Source: Shinella curvata
GTDB lineage: Bacteria > Pseudomonadota > Alphaproteobacteria > Rhizobiales > Rhizobiaceae
Length of the DNA: 64,000 nucleotides
Direction: 5' to 3'
Assembly: GCF_022899935.1 (NCBI RefSeq)
Contig: NZ_JALJCJ010000004.1
Coordinates: 496,001-560,000 of the forward strand
Position numbers and translations under genes: made by a program. A model generated the notes under the pieces. That model was not told where the DNA came from and made no database searches. It was given only the letters and a program-made list of their open reading frames with translations. Positions 16,507 through 24,329 of this stretch are shown one piece after another; positions within the stretch are counted from its first letter, which is position 1; the number at the start of each line of letters is the position of its first letter.

Positions 16507-17114
16507 TGACTTTGGATACGCTCGCCTTTTCCGGCGGTTTTCAGGAGCCGGTCTTTCAGGCCCAGGCCGTCTTCCGCACGCTGATGGACTGCATGGCTCG
16601 TCCGGGCACGATCGGCGCTATCGCCGCGACCGTCACGCCGCCCAAGCCGCTGACGCCGGCTGCCGGTGCCATCGCGCTGACGCTCTGCGACCACGACACC
16701 ACCGTCTGGCTGACGCCGGCGCTTGCCGCCTCAGCCTTGCCCGGCTGGCTCGCCTTCAATGCCGGCGCGGTGCTGGCGGATGAGCGCCAGAACGCCCGCT
16801 TCGCCTTCATCGAAAAGGGCGCGATGCTGCCGAATTTCTGCCTCTTCGCGCAGGGCACGCAGGAATATCCGGACCTGTCCACGACGCTGGTCGTCGAGAT
16901 CGAAGCCTTCGAAGGCGGCCGGCCGCTCGTCCTGAAGGGGCCGGGCATCCGCACGCAGGAGGAGATCGCGCCCGTCGGTCTGCCCGACATGTTCCCGCAG
17001 TTCTGGGCGGAGAACCGCCAGAAGTTTCCGCGCGGCGTCGATCTGATCCTCGTTGCCGGCGACAAGATCATCTGCCTGCCGCGCACCACCGTCATCAGCG
17101 TGAAGGAGGCGTAA
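16506..17114 (+). CDS. phnH: C-P lyase core subunit PhnH
   Basis: A 202-residue PhnH, the PLP-transferase-like-fold subunit of the C-P lyase core. Typical opening GGFQEPVFQAQAVFRTLMDCMARPG and the later GPGI and FPRGVDLILVAGDKIICLPRTT blocks are present. It starts on the TGA of phnG (TGATG) and ends 4 bases before phnI. Length matches the family (about 190-210). Confidence 0.97.
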   Translation: MTLDTLAFSGGFQEPVFQAQAVFRTLMDCMARPGTIGAIAATVTPPKPLTPAAGAIALTLCDHDTTVWLTPALAASALPGWLAFNAGAVLADERQNARFAFIEKGAMLPNFCLFAQGTQEYPDLSTTLVVEIEAFEGGRPLVLKGPGIRTQEEIAPVGLPDMFPQFWAENRQKFPRGVDLILVAGDKIICLPRTTVISVKEA

Positions 17115-17118
17115 GTCC

Positions 17119-18225
17119 ATGTACGTTGCCGTCAAGGGTGGCGAAGCCGCCATCTCCAACGCCCACCGCCTTCTGGCTGATCGCCGCCGTGGCGACCGTT
17201 CGCTGCCGGCCATCGGCATCGAGCAGATCGTCGCCCAGCTCGGGCTTGCCGTCGATCGCGTGATGGCGGAAGCCTCGCTCTACGATCGTTCGCTTGCGGC
17301 CCTCGCCGTCCGGCAGGCGCGGGGCGACATGATCGAGGCGATCTTCATTCTGCGCGCCTACCGCACGACGCTGCCGCGCTTCGGCTATTCCAGGCCGGTG
17401 GAGACGGGGGCCATGCTCGTCGAGCGCCGTGTCTCGGCGACCTACAAGGATCTGCCCGGCGGTCAGCTGCTTGGCCCGACCTTCGACTATACACACCGTC
17501 TGCTCGATCCCTCGCTTCTGAACGATGAAGCGGTGGATACGCCGCTGGAACGCGACGAGGCCAGTGAGCCGGTCATGCGCGTCTCCGACATTCTGGCCGG
17601 CGAAGGCCTGGTCGAGGATGACGGCGACATGCCGGACGGCCATGTCGCCGGCGATATCACCCGCGAGCCGCTGGAATTCCCGATGGCCCGCGACCTGCGC
17701 CTGCAAGCGCTCGCCCGTGGCGACGAAGGCTTTCTGTTGGCGCTCGGTTATTCCACGCAGCGCGGTTACGCCCGCACCCATCCCTTCGTCGGCGAAGTGC
17801 GCATCGGCGAGGTCGAGGTGGAGCTGGATATGCCGGAACTCGGCTTTGCCGTCTCGCTCGGCCGCGTCCAGATCACCGAATGCCAGATGATCGCGCAGTT
17901 CAAGGGCTCGGCGAAGAACCCACCGCAGTTCACCCGCGGTTACGGTCTCGTCTTTGGCCAGAGCGAGCGCAAGGCCATGGCCATGTCGCTGGTCGACCGG
18001 GCACTGCGGGCGGAGGAGTTCGGCGAGGACATCGTGGCACCGGCGCAGGATGAGGAATTCGTCATCTCCCATTCCGACAACGTGCAGGCGACCGGCTTCG
18101 TCGAGCATCTGAAGCTTCCGCATTACGTGGACTTCCAGGCCGAACTCGACCTCGTGCGCCGCATGCGCCGCGAATACGAGGCCGCTCAAAACACCGACAC
18201 CGATCTTCCGGAGGCCGCAGAATGA
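17119..18225 (+). CDS. phnI: C-P lyase core subunit PhnI (nucleosidase)
   Basis: A 368-residue PhnI, the subunit with purine-nucleosidase activity that, with G, H and L, makes the ribose-1-phosphonate 5-triphosphate. Family signatures: MYVAVKGGEAAISNAHRLLA at the N-terminus, then GYARTHPFVGEVRIGEVEVE and the acidic-residue-rich C-terminal region. It overlaps phnJ by 4 bases (ATGA), so the core subunits are coupled. Confidence 0.97.
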   Translation: MYVAVKGGEAAISNAHRLLADRRRGDRSLPAIGIEQIVAQLGLAVDRVMAEASLYDRSLAALAVRQARGDMIEAIFILRAYRTTLPRFGYSRPVETGAMLVERRVSATYKDLPGGQLLGPTFDYTHRLLDPSLLNDEAVDTPLERDEASEPVMRVSDILAGEGLVEDDGDMPDGHVAGDITREPLEFPMARDLRLQALARGDEGFLLALGYSTQRGYARTHPFVGEVRIGEVEVELDMPELGFAVSLGRVQITECQMIAQFKGSAKNPPQFTRGYGLVFGQSERKAMAMSLVDRALRAEEFGEDIVAPAQDEEFVISHSDNVQATGFVEHLKLPHYVDFQAELDLVRRMRREYEAAQNTDTDLPEAAE

Positions 18226-19121
18226 GTACGGCAGACATGAGCAGCGCAGAATTGGCGACCTATAATTTTGCCTATCTCGACGAACAGACGAAACGCATGA
18301 TCCGCCGCGCAATCCTGAAAGCGATCGCGATCCCCGGCTATCAGGTGCCCTTCGCCTCGCGCGAAATGCCGATGCCCTATGGCTGGGGCACTGGCGGCGT
18401 GCAGGTCACTGCGGCGATCCTCGGACCGCAGGACGTGCTGAAGGTCATCGACCAGGGGGCGGATGATACGACCAATGCCGTCTCCATCCGCGCCTTCTTC
18501 CAGAAGGTCGCCAATGTGGCGGTGACGACCAAAACGCGGGAGGCGACGATCATCCAGACGCGCCACCGCATTCCCGAGGAGAAACTGACGGAAGGCCAGA
18601 CGCTGGTCTATCAGGTGCCGATCCCCGAACCCCTGCGCTTCCTCGAACCGCGCGAGACCGAGACGCGCAAGATGCATGCGCTGGAAGAATACGGCCTCAT
18701 GCATGTCAAGCTCTACGAGGACATCGCCCGCAACGGCCATATAGCCACGACCTATGCCTATCCGGTGAAGGTCGAGGGGCGCTATGTAATGGACCCGTCG
18801 CCGACGCCGAAATTCGACAATCCGAAGATGCACATGTCGGAGGCGCTCCAGCTGTTCGGTGCCGGCCGCGAGAAGCGCATCTATGCGGTGCCGCCCTATA
18901 CGGAAGTCGTCAGCCTCGATTTCGAGGACCATCCCTTCGAGATCCAGAGTTTCGACAAGCCCTGCGCGCTGTGCGGCGCGGAGAATGTCTATCTCGACGA
19001 AGTGGTGCTCGACGACAAGGGCGGGCGGATGTTCGTCTGCTCGGATACCGACCATTGCGAAGACCGCTGCGCCCACGGCCACCGTGGTCATCTCGCCTAT
19101 AACAAGGAGGCTGCCGAATGA
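18222..19121 (+). CDS. phnJ: C-P lyase PhnJ, radical SAM phosphonate lyase
   Basis: A 299-residue catalytic C-P lyase that uses SAM and an Fe-S cluster to cut the C-P bond, giving the hydrocarbon and 5-phosphoribosyl-1,2-cyclic phosphate. The four cluster Cys are at 248, 251, 273 and 279, with the exact PhnJ spacing C-x2-C-x21-C-x5-C. Gly39 in AIPGYQVPF corresponds to the radical-bearing Gly32 of E. coli. All key residues are intact, so the enzyme is expected to be active. Overlaps phnK by 4 bases. Confidence 0.98.
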   Translation: MSTADMSSAELATYNFAYLDEQTKRMIRRAILKAIAIPGYQVPFASREMPMPYGWGTGGVQVTAAILGPQDVLKVIDQGADDTTNAVSIRAFFQKVANVAVTTKTREATIIQTRHRIPEEKLTEGQTLVYQVPIPEPLRFLEPRETETRKMHALEEYGLMHVKLYEDIARNGHIATTYAYPVKVEGRYVMDPSPTPKFDNPKMHMSEALQLFGAGREKRIYAVPPYTEVVSLDFEDHPFEIQSFDKPCALCGAENVYLDEVVLDDKGGRMFVCSDTDHCEDRCAHGHRGHLAYNKEAAE

Positions 19122-19894
19122 CCGACACGCCGCTTCTCAAAGTCCGCGACATCTCGAAATTCTACGGCGCGCGCATCGGCTGCCAGAATGTCTCTTTCGA
19201 TCTCTGGCCCGGTGAAGTGCTGGCCATCGTCGGCGAATCCGGTTCCGGCAAGACGACGCTGCTCAATTGCCTCGCCACCCGGCTGATGCCCACATCGGGT
19301 GCCGTCGAGTACCGTATGCGCGACGGCGAGATGCGCGAACTCTCCCGCATGAGCGAGGCGGAGCGCCGCTTCCTGATGCGCACCGACTGGGGTTTCGTGC
19401 ACCAGAACCCGGCCGATGGCCTGCGCATGGCGGTCTCCGCCGGCGCCAATGTCGGCGAGCGGCTGATGGCCGTCGGCGACCGGCACTATGGCAAGATCCG
19501 CGAGACGGCCGGCGACTGGCTGCGGCGGGTCGAGATCAGCACCGACCGCATCGATGACCAGCCGCGCGCCTTTTCCGGCGGCATGCGCCAGCGCCTGCAG
19601 ATCGCCCGCAACCTCGTGACCGCGCCGCGCCTGATCTTCATGGACGAGCCGACCGGCGGCCTTGACGTGTCGGTGCAGGCACGCCTGCTCGATCTCTTGC
19701 GCGGCCTCGTGCAGGACCTCGGCCTTTCGGCGATCATCGTCACGCACGACCTTGCCGTCGCGCGCCTCCTGTCGCACCGCATGATGGTGATGAAGGATGG
19801 CCTCGTCATCGAGCAGGGCCTGACGGACCGCGTGCTCGACGACCCGCGCGAAGCCTATACCCAGCTCCTTGTTTCCTCGATCCTTCAGGTGTGA
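19118..19894 (+). CDS. phnK: C-P lyase-associated ABC-type ATPase PhnK
   Basis: A 258-residue ABC-type ATPase that docks on the C-P lyase core instead of on a membrane permease. Walker A GESGSGKT is at residues 39-46; the signature is FSGGMRQRLQIARNL and Walker B LIFMDEPTGGLDVS. It resembles dipeptide-transport ATPases, as usual for PhnK. No permease is linked to it here. The stop overlaps an alternative GTG start of phnL. Confidence 0.96.
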   Translation: MTDTPLLKVRDISKFYGARIGCQNVSFDLWPGEVLAIVGESGSGKTTLLNCLATRLMPTSGAVEYRMRDGEMRELSRMSEAERRFLMRTDWGFVHQNPADGLRMAVSAGANVGERLMAVGDRHYGKIRETAGDWLRRVEISTDRIDDQPRAFSGGMRQRLQIARNLVTAPRLIFMDEPTGGLDVSVQARLLDLLRGLVQDLGLSAIIVTHDLAVARLLSHRMMVMKDGLVIEQGLTDRVLDDPREAYTQLLVSSILQV

Positions 19895-19896
19895 CC

Positions 19897-20604
19897 ATGG
19901 CTACTCCGCTCGTTGTTTCCGAAGTTGCGAAGAGCTTTACGATGCACCTTCGCGACGGCATCCGCCTGCCGGTCATGTCCAATGTGTCCTTCTCGGTGAA
20001 GGCGGGCGAATGCGTCGTGCTGGGCGGTCCGTCCGGCATCGGCAAGAGTTCGCTGCTCAAGATGGTCTATGGCAACTATGCCGTCGACAGCGGCCAGATC
20101 CTGATCGAGCACGGCGGTCGCCTGCTCGACCTCGCGGTCGCCGATCCGCGCACCATCCTGTCGGTGCGCCGGGCGACACTCGGTTATGTCAGCCAGTTCC
20201 TGCGCACCGTGCCGCGCGTCGCGGCCGTCGATGTCGTGGCCGAACCGCTCACCGCTCGCGGTGTCGATGCCGCCGAGGCGCGAGAGACGGCGGAAGCGAT
20301 GCTGGCCCGCCTCAACCTGCCGCGCGAACTCTGGCAATTGCCGCCCGCCACCTTCTCCGGCGGCGAACAGCAGCGCGTCAACATCGCCCGAGGTTTCATC
20401 ACCGATCACCGCATCCTGCTGCTCGACGAGCCGACGGCCTCGCTCGATGCGAAGAACCGCGCGGTCGTTGTCGGCATGATCGAGGAGAAGAAGGCGGCCG
20501 GCGTCGCGCTTCTCGGCATCTTCCACGACGAGGATGTGCGCGAAAAGGTCGCCGACCGCATCGTCGACGTCTCCGCCTTCTCGCCGCGAAAGTCCGCCGC
20601 ATGA
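19897..20604 (+). CDS. phnL: C-P lyase-associated ATPase PhnL
   Basis: A 235-residue ABC-type ATPase of the LolD-like branch. It is needed for ribosyl phosphonate formation and binds the core complex with PhnK. Walker A GGPSGIGKS is at residues 43-51, the signature FSGGEQQRVNIARG and Walker B LLLDEPTASLD. ATG 19897 is preferred; a GTG at 19891 overlapping the phnK stop is the alternative. Its stop overlaps the start of the hexapeptide transferase. Confidence 0.96.
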   Translation: MATPLVVSEVAKSFTMHLRDGIRLPVMSNVSFSVKAGECVVLGGPSGIGKSSLLKMVYGNYAVDSGQILIEHGGRLLDLAVADPRTILSVRRATLGYVSQFLRTVPRVAAVDVVAEPLTARGVDAAEARETAEAMLARLNLPRELWQLPPATFSGGEQQRVNIARGFITDHRILLLDEPTASLDAKNRAVVVGMIEEKKAAGVALLGIFHDEDVREKVADRIVDVSAFSPRKSAA

Positions 20605-21215
20605 CCAAGCTCTCCGAAACGCCGCTGATCCACCCGACGGCCGTGGTCTCCGATACCGTTCTCGGCCGCTATACGGAAATCGACGAGAACTGCCGCGTCA
20701 GCGAGGCCGAGATCGGCGACTATTCCTACATCATGAATGGCGGTTCCGTCTGGTGTGCAACGATCGGCAAGTTCGCCAATATCGCGGCGTCCGTGCGCAT
20801 CAACGCCACGAACCATCCGATGTGGCGTGCGACGCTGCATCACTTTACCTACCGCGCCAACGATTACTGGCCGGATGCGGAGCCCGAGGCCGAATTCTTC
20901 TCGTGGCGGCGCGAGCATCGCGTCACCATCGGCCACGACGTCTGGATCGGTCATGGATCGACCATCCTGCCGGGTGTCACGATCGGCAACGGTGCTGTCA
21001 TAGGTTCCGGCGCCGTCGTCACAAAAGACGTCGAACCCTACATGATCGTCGGCGGCGTGGCGGCGAAGGTCATCCGCGAGCGGTTCCCGCGAAGCATCGC
21101 CGAACGCATGGAAAAACTCGCCTGGTGGGACTGGGATCACACCCGGCTGCGCGGGGCTTTGGACGACTTTCGCAAACTTGACGCAGAAGCCTTTCTCGCC
21201 CGTCACGACGGGTGA
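20601..21215 (+). CDS. Phosphonate-locus hexapeptide-repeat acyltransferase
   Basis: A 204-residue left-handed beta-helix acetyltransferase of the xenobiotic/chloramphenicol acetyltransferase-like type found in phn operons. Hexapeptide repeats run from about residue 11 (HPTAVVSDTVLGRYTEI) and again at VTIGHDVWIGHGSTILPGVTIG; an insert with NHPMWRATLHHFTYRA lies between, including the usual catalytic-type His region. ATG 20601 overlaps the phnL stop, so it is coupled to the C-P lyase genes. It may acetylate aminoalkylphosphonates as PhnO does; the substrate is inferred only. Confidence 0.9.
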   Translation: MTKLSETPLIHPTAVVSDTVLGRYTEIDENCRVSEAEIGDYSYIMNGGSVWCATIGKFANIAASVRINATNHPMWRATLHHFTYRANDYWPDAEPEAEFFSWRREHRVTIGHDVWIGHGSTILPGVTIGNGAVIGSGAVVTKDVEPYMIVGGVAAKVIRERFPRSIAERMEKLAWWDWDHTRLRGALDDFRKLDAEAFLARHDG

Positions 21216-21253
21216 GAAAGCTCGTTCCGACACCGGAAAATCAGGCCTGTGGA

Positions 21254-21282
21254 CTGTTATTTTTCCGACATCGAACTGACAT
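21254..21282 (+). promoter_or_regulatory. Three-unit PHO box upstream of phnC
   Basis: Three 7-base units at 11-base spacing: CTGTTAT (21254-21260), CCGACAT (21265-21271) and CTGACAT (21276-21282), each separated by 4 bases. Each is one or two mismatches from CTGTCAT. It lies 88 bases before the phnC ATG, in the only sizeable gap between the C-P lyase and transporter units. Confidence 0.65.
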
Positions 21283-21369
21283 CGCCCCTTCATCAACAGC
21301 GTTTAGAGCCAGTCCCGAAAACGACAGGACCCGACCCTGGGCCGCAAGTTAAGGAAGAGGGATCCCGCC

Positions 21370-22218
21370 ATGTTCCGACTGAAGAATGTCACCCGCCGTT
21401 TCGGCACGCGCGTCGCGGTCGACAATGTGACCTTCGACATTCCGCAGGGCCAGATGGTCGGCGTCATCGGCCGCTCGGGCGCCGGTAAGTCCACCATGCT
21501 GCGCATGATCAACCGTCTCGCCGATCCGAGCGAAGGCACGATCCATTTTAACGACGTCGAGGTGTCGTCGTTGCGTGGTTCGGCGCTGCGCAACTGGCAG
21601 CGCGATTGCGCGATGATCTTCCAGCAGTTCAATCTGGTGCCGCGCCTCGATGTGCTGACCAATGTGCTGCTCGGCCGCCTGAACCATCGCTCGACGGTCA
21701 TGAGCATCCTCAATCTCTTCACCCGTGAAGAGCGCATCATGGCGATATCGGCTCTGGAGCGGCTCGGCATCGAGCAGACGGCCCTGCAGCCGGCCGGCAC
21801 GCTTTCGGGCGGCCAGCAGCAGCGCGTGGCAATCGCCCGTGCGCTGATGCAGAACCCGAAGATGCTGCTCGCCGACGAGCCGATCGCCTCGCTCGATCCG
21901 CTCAACGCCAAGATCGTGATGGACGCGCTGCGTGACATCAACGAGCGCGACGGCATCACCGTCGTCACCAACCTGCACACGCTCGATACGGCGCGCGCCT
22001 ATTGCGAACGCATCATCGGCATGTCCGGCGGCCGCGTCGTCTTCGACGGTCCGGCGCGCGAGCTCGATGCCGAGGCCGTGCGCACGATTTACGGCACCGG
22101 CGCCGATGGCGCCGAGATCGATGAAAGCCTCACGTCCACGGCGATCCGCAATCCGGCGCGCCAGGACAACATCAAGGAATCCGCCAGCCCGACACCGCTG
22201 GCACTGGCCGGGCTTTAA
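21370..22218 (+). CDS. phnC: Phosphonate/phosphate ABC ATPase PhnC (PhoC)
   Basis: A 282-residue ATPase of the phosphonate importer. Walker A GRSGAGKS is at residues 34-41, the signature [15 protein letters not shown] and Walker [14 protein letters not shown]. Compared with standard PhnC it has a C-terminal extension of roughly 30 residues (after [12 protein letters not shown]). Preceded by a PHO box and by AGGAAGAGG. It starts the phnCDE1E2 unit, equivalent to phoCDET of Sinorhizobium, where it imports both phosphate and phosphonates under starvation. Confidence 0.95.
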   Translation: MFRLKNVTRRFGTRVAVDNVTFDIPQGQMVGVIGRSGAGKSTMLRMINRLADPSEGTIHFNDVEVSSLRGSALRNWQRDCAMIFQQFNLVPRLDVLTNVLLGRLNHRSTVMSILNLFTREERIMAISALERLGIEQTALQPAGTLSGGQQQRVAIARALMQNPKMLLADEPIASLDPLNAKIVMDALRDINERDGITVVTNLHTLDTARAYCERIIGMSGGRVVFDGPARELDAEAVRTIYGTGADGAEIDESLTSTAIRNPARQDNIKESASPTPLALAGL

Positions 22219-22297
22219 CCCCGCCGGGATCGAACGGCCCGCGTAAAGGGCCATACACTTCAAGGCACGGCAAAGCCGGCCAAACAGGAGAGAGACC

Positions 22298-23203
22298 ATG
22301 CTGAAGAAGATCCTTCTGGGCGCCGTCGCGCTCATCGCCCTTGCCGGTCACGTCCAGGCTGAAGACCTCAAGGAATTCCGCGTCGGCATCATCGGCGGTG
22401 AAAACGAAGCCGACCGCCTGCGCAACTACCAGTGCCTCGGCGATCACCTGAAGGCCGAGCTCGGCTTCGAGAAGGTCTCGTTCTTCCCGGCCGCCGACTA
22501 TGACGGCGTCATCCAGGGCCTGCTCGGCGGTACGCTCGACTATGCCGAACTCGGCGCTTCCGGCTTTGCCAAGATCTACCTCGCCAAGGCCGATGCCGTC
22601 GAGCCGATCCTGACGACCGTCCAGACCGATGGCTCGACCGGCTACCACTCGATCATGGTCGCCCGCAAGGATTCGGGCATCACCAAGCTCGAAGACCTCA
22701 AGGGCAAGAAGCTCGGCTTCGCAGACCCGGACTCGACCTCGGGCTACCTCGTTCCGCTCGTTACCCTGCCGGAAGCCATCGGCGGCCCGGTCAAGGAATA
22801 TTTCGCTGAAACCGGCTTCGGCGGCGGTCACGAAAACCTCGTTCTCGAAGTGCTGAAGGGCACCTTCGACGCCGGCACGACCTTCGGTTCGGGCGTTGGC
22901 GAATGGAAGGACGGCTACACGTCCGGCAACCTGCACAAGATGGTCGAGAAAGGCATTCTCGACATGAACGACATCGTCGAACTGTGGAAGTCGCCGCTCA
23001 TCCCGAACGGCCCGATCGTCGTTCGCACGTCGCTTGCCGACGAGACCAAGGCGAAGTTCAAGCAGTTCATGCTCGACCTGCCGAAGAAGGACGCCGCCTG
23101 CTTCGCAGCCGTCATGGGCGGTGACTTCACGTCCTTCACGGAAGTGAACGTCGACTTCTACAAGCCGATCATCGACGCCCGCAAGGCAACGATCGGCGGC
23201 TGA
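22298..23203 (+). CDS. phnD: Phosphonate/phosphate-binding protein PhnD (PhoD)
   Basis: A 301-residue periplasmic binding protein. The signal peptide is about 22 residues (LLGAVALIALAGHVQA). The mature protein carries the PhnD family blocks FRVGIIGGENEADR, LDYAELGASGFAKIYL and GKKLGFADPDSTSGYLVP. The SD AGGAGAGAG precedes the ATG. A strong terminator-like hairpin and a long palindrome follow, which would favour excess PhnD over the permeases. Confidence 0.96.
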   Translation: MLKKILLGAVALIALAGHVQAEDLKEFRVGIIGGENEADRLRNYQCLGDHLKAELGFEKVSFFPAADYDGVIQGLLGGTLDYAELGASGFAKIYLAKADAVEPILTTVQTDGSTGYHSIMVARKDSGITKLEDLKGKKLGFADPDSTSGYLVPLVTLPEAIGGPVKEYFAETGFGGGHENLVLEVLKGTFDAGTTFGSGVGEWKDGYTSGNLHKMVEKGILDMNDIVELWKSPLIPNGPIVVRTSLADETKAKFKQFMLDLPKKDAACFAAVMGGDFTSFTEVNVDFYKPIIDARKATIGG

Positions 23204-23220
23204 TCGCAACGATGCTTCAA

Positions 23221-23251
23221 GCGCCGGCTGGACAACCGGCCGGCGCTTTTT
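23221..23251 (+). terminator. Hairpin plus T-run after phnD
   Basis: GCGCCGGCTGG / CCGGCCGGCGC, 11-bp stem with one G-U pair and a 4-base loop (ACAA), followed by TTTTT at 23247-23251. It lies 17 bases after the phnD stop and 107 bases before phnE1, so it is probably a partial (attenuating) terminator inside the transporter operon. Confidence 0.75.
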
Positions 23252-23263
23252 GCCGATGCCATT

Positions 23264-23314
23264 ACCCCTCCTCCGTCATCCTCGGGCTTGACCCGAGGAT
23301 GACGGAGGAGGGGT
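23264..23314. repeat. REP-like palindrome between phnD and phnE1
   Basis: Perfect 23-bp arms (23264-23286 and 23292-23314) around the 5-base loop CTTGA. The arm core GTCATCCTCGGG / CCCGAGGATGAC is a palindrome I recognise as widely dispersed in alphaproteobacterial genomes. No transposase or target duplication is seen. Confidence 0.85.
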
Positions 23315-23357
23315 GCGTTGGCCGGAACTGTGCAGGGAACCGCAAGGCGGACAGACC

Positions 23358-24320
23358 ATGGCCATGAACACGCTTCACGACGGCTTCAGCGAGAAGGGCG
23401 CGCTCATCGAGCGGCACTGGCAGGAGCTGAACGCCCGGCGCCGCCTCTACACCTGGCTCGGCCTTGCCATCCTGGCGGTTGCGTTGTCCGGTTCGCTCTG
23501 GTTCGCCAACGAGACGAATGCCGGAAAATTCTTCGACCGGCTGCCCCATCTCTTCGATTTCGTCGGCGACATGGTGCCGCGCGATGGCCTTGAGGTCTTC
23601 CGCGCCCTGTTCGATCTGCCTTCGCCCTATGACGACGGCAGCTTCAAGTACAATTATCCCGAGGGACGGCTCTACATTGCCGAGAGCTTCTACATCCCGG
23701 AATATTTTCACAAGATGCTGGAGACGCTGAACATCGCGCTGTTCTCTACCATTATCGGCATGTTCTTCGGCTTCCTGCTCTGTTTCCTGGCGGCCAAGAA
23801 TCTCGTCGCCAATCGTCTGCTGCGCGGTTTCGTGCGCCGTTTCATGGAAATCCTCCGTGCCTTTCCGGAAGTGGTTCTCGCCGGCTTTTTCCTCGCCATC
23901 CTCTCGCTTGGGCCGTTGCCGGCCGTTATCGCCGTGTCGATCCATACGGTCGGCGCGCTCGGCAAACTGTTCTTCGAGGTGGTCGAGAATGCCGACATGA
24001 AGGCGGAGGAGGGGCTTCGCGCTGTCGGCGCGAGCTGGATCGAGCGTGTCTGGTTTGGCATCGTGCCGCAGGTCATGCCGAACTTCATGAGCTATTTCCT
24101 GCTGCGCCTTGAAATCAACGTGCGCGCCTCGACGATCATCGGCGCCGTCGGCGGCGGCGGCATCGGCGAGCTGCTGCGCCTGTCGATCGGCCAGAACCAT
24201 CAGGCGAAAACTTTGGCCATCGTGCTTTTGCTGCTCATCACCATCATTGCTGTCGACCAGTTTTCCGCCTGGCTGCGCCGCAGGCTCGTCGGCGATCAAG
24301 CCTTTCGGCTGGCCCAATAG
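23358..24320 (+). CDS. phnE: Phosphonate ABC permease PhnE1 (PhoE)
   Basis: A 320-residue inner-membrane permease of the PhnE family. The N-terminal transmembrane segment WLGLAILAVALSGSLWFA is followed by a periplasmic loop of about 75 residues and the transport core. The EAA-type loop is EEGLRAVGASWIERVWFGIVPQVMPNF; STIIGAVGGGGIGELL follows. Start ATG 23358 has a weak SD (AAGGCGG); ATG 23364 is possible. It works as a heterodimer with the longer PhnE2. Confidence 0.94.
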   Translation: MAMNTLHDGFSEKGALIERHWQELNARRRLYTWLGLAILAVALSGSLWFANETNAGKFFDRLPHLFDFVGDMVPRDGLEVFRALFDLPSPYDDGSFKYNYPEGRLYIAESFYIPEYFHKMLETLNIALFSTIIGMFFGFLLCFLAAKNLVANRLLRGFVRRFMEILRAFPEVVLAGFFLAILSLGPLPAVIAVSIHTVGALGKLFFEVVENADMKAEEGLRAVGASWIERVWFGIVPQVMPNFMSYFLLRLEINVRASTIIGAVGGGGIGELLRLSIGQNHQAKTLAIVLLLLITIIAVDQFSAWLRRRLVGDQAFRLAQ

Positions 24321-24329
24321 GAGTGCGCC

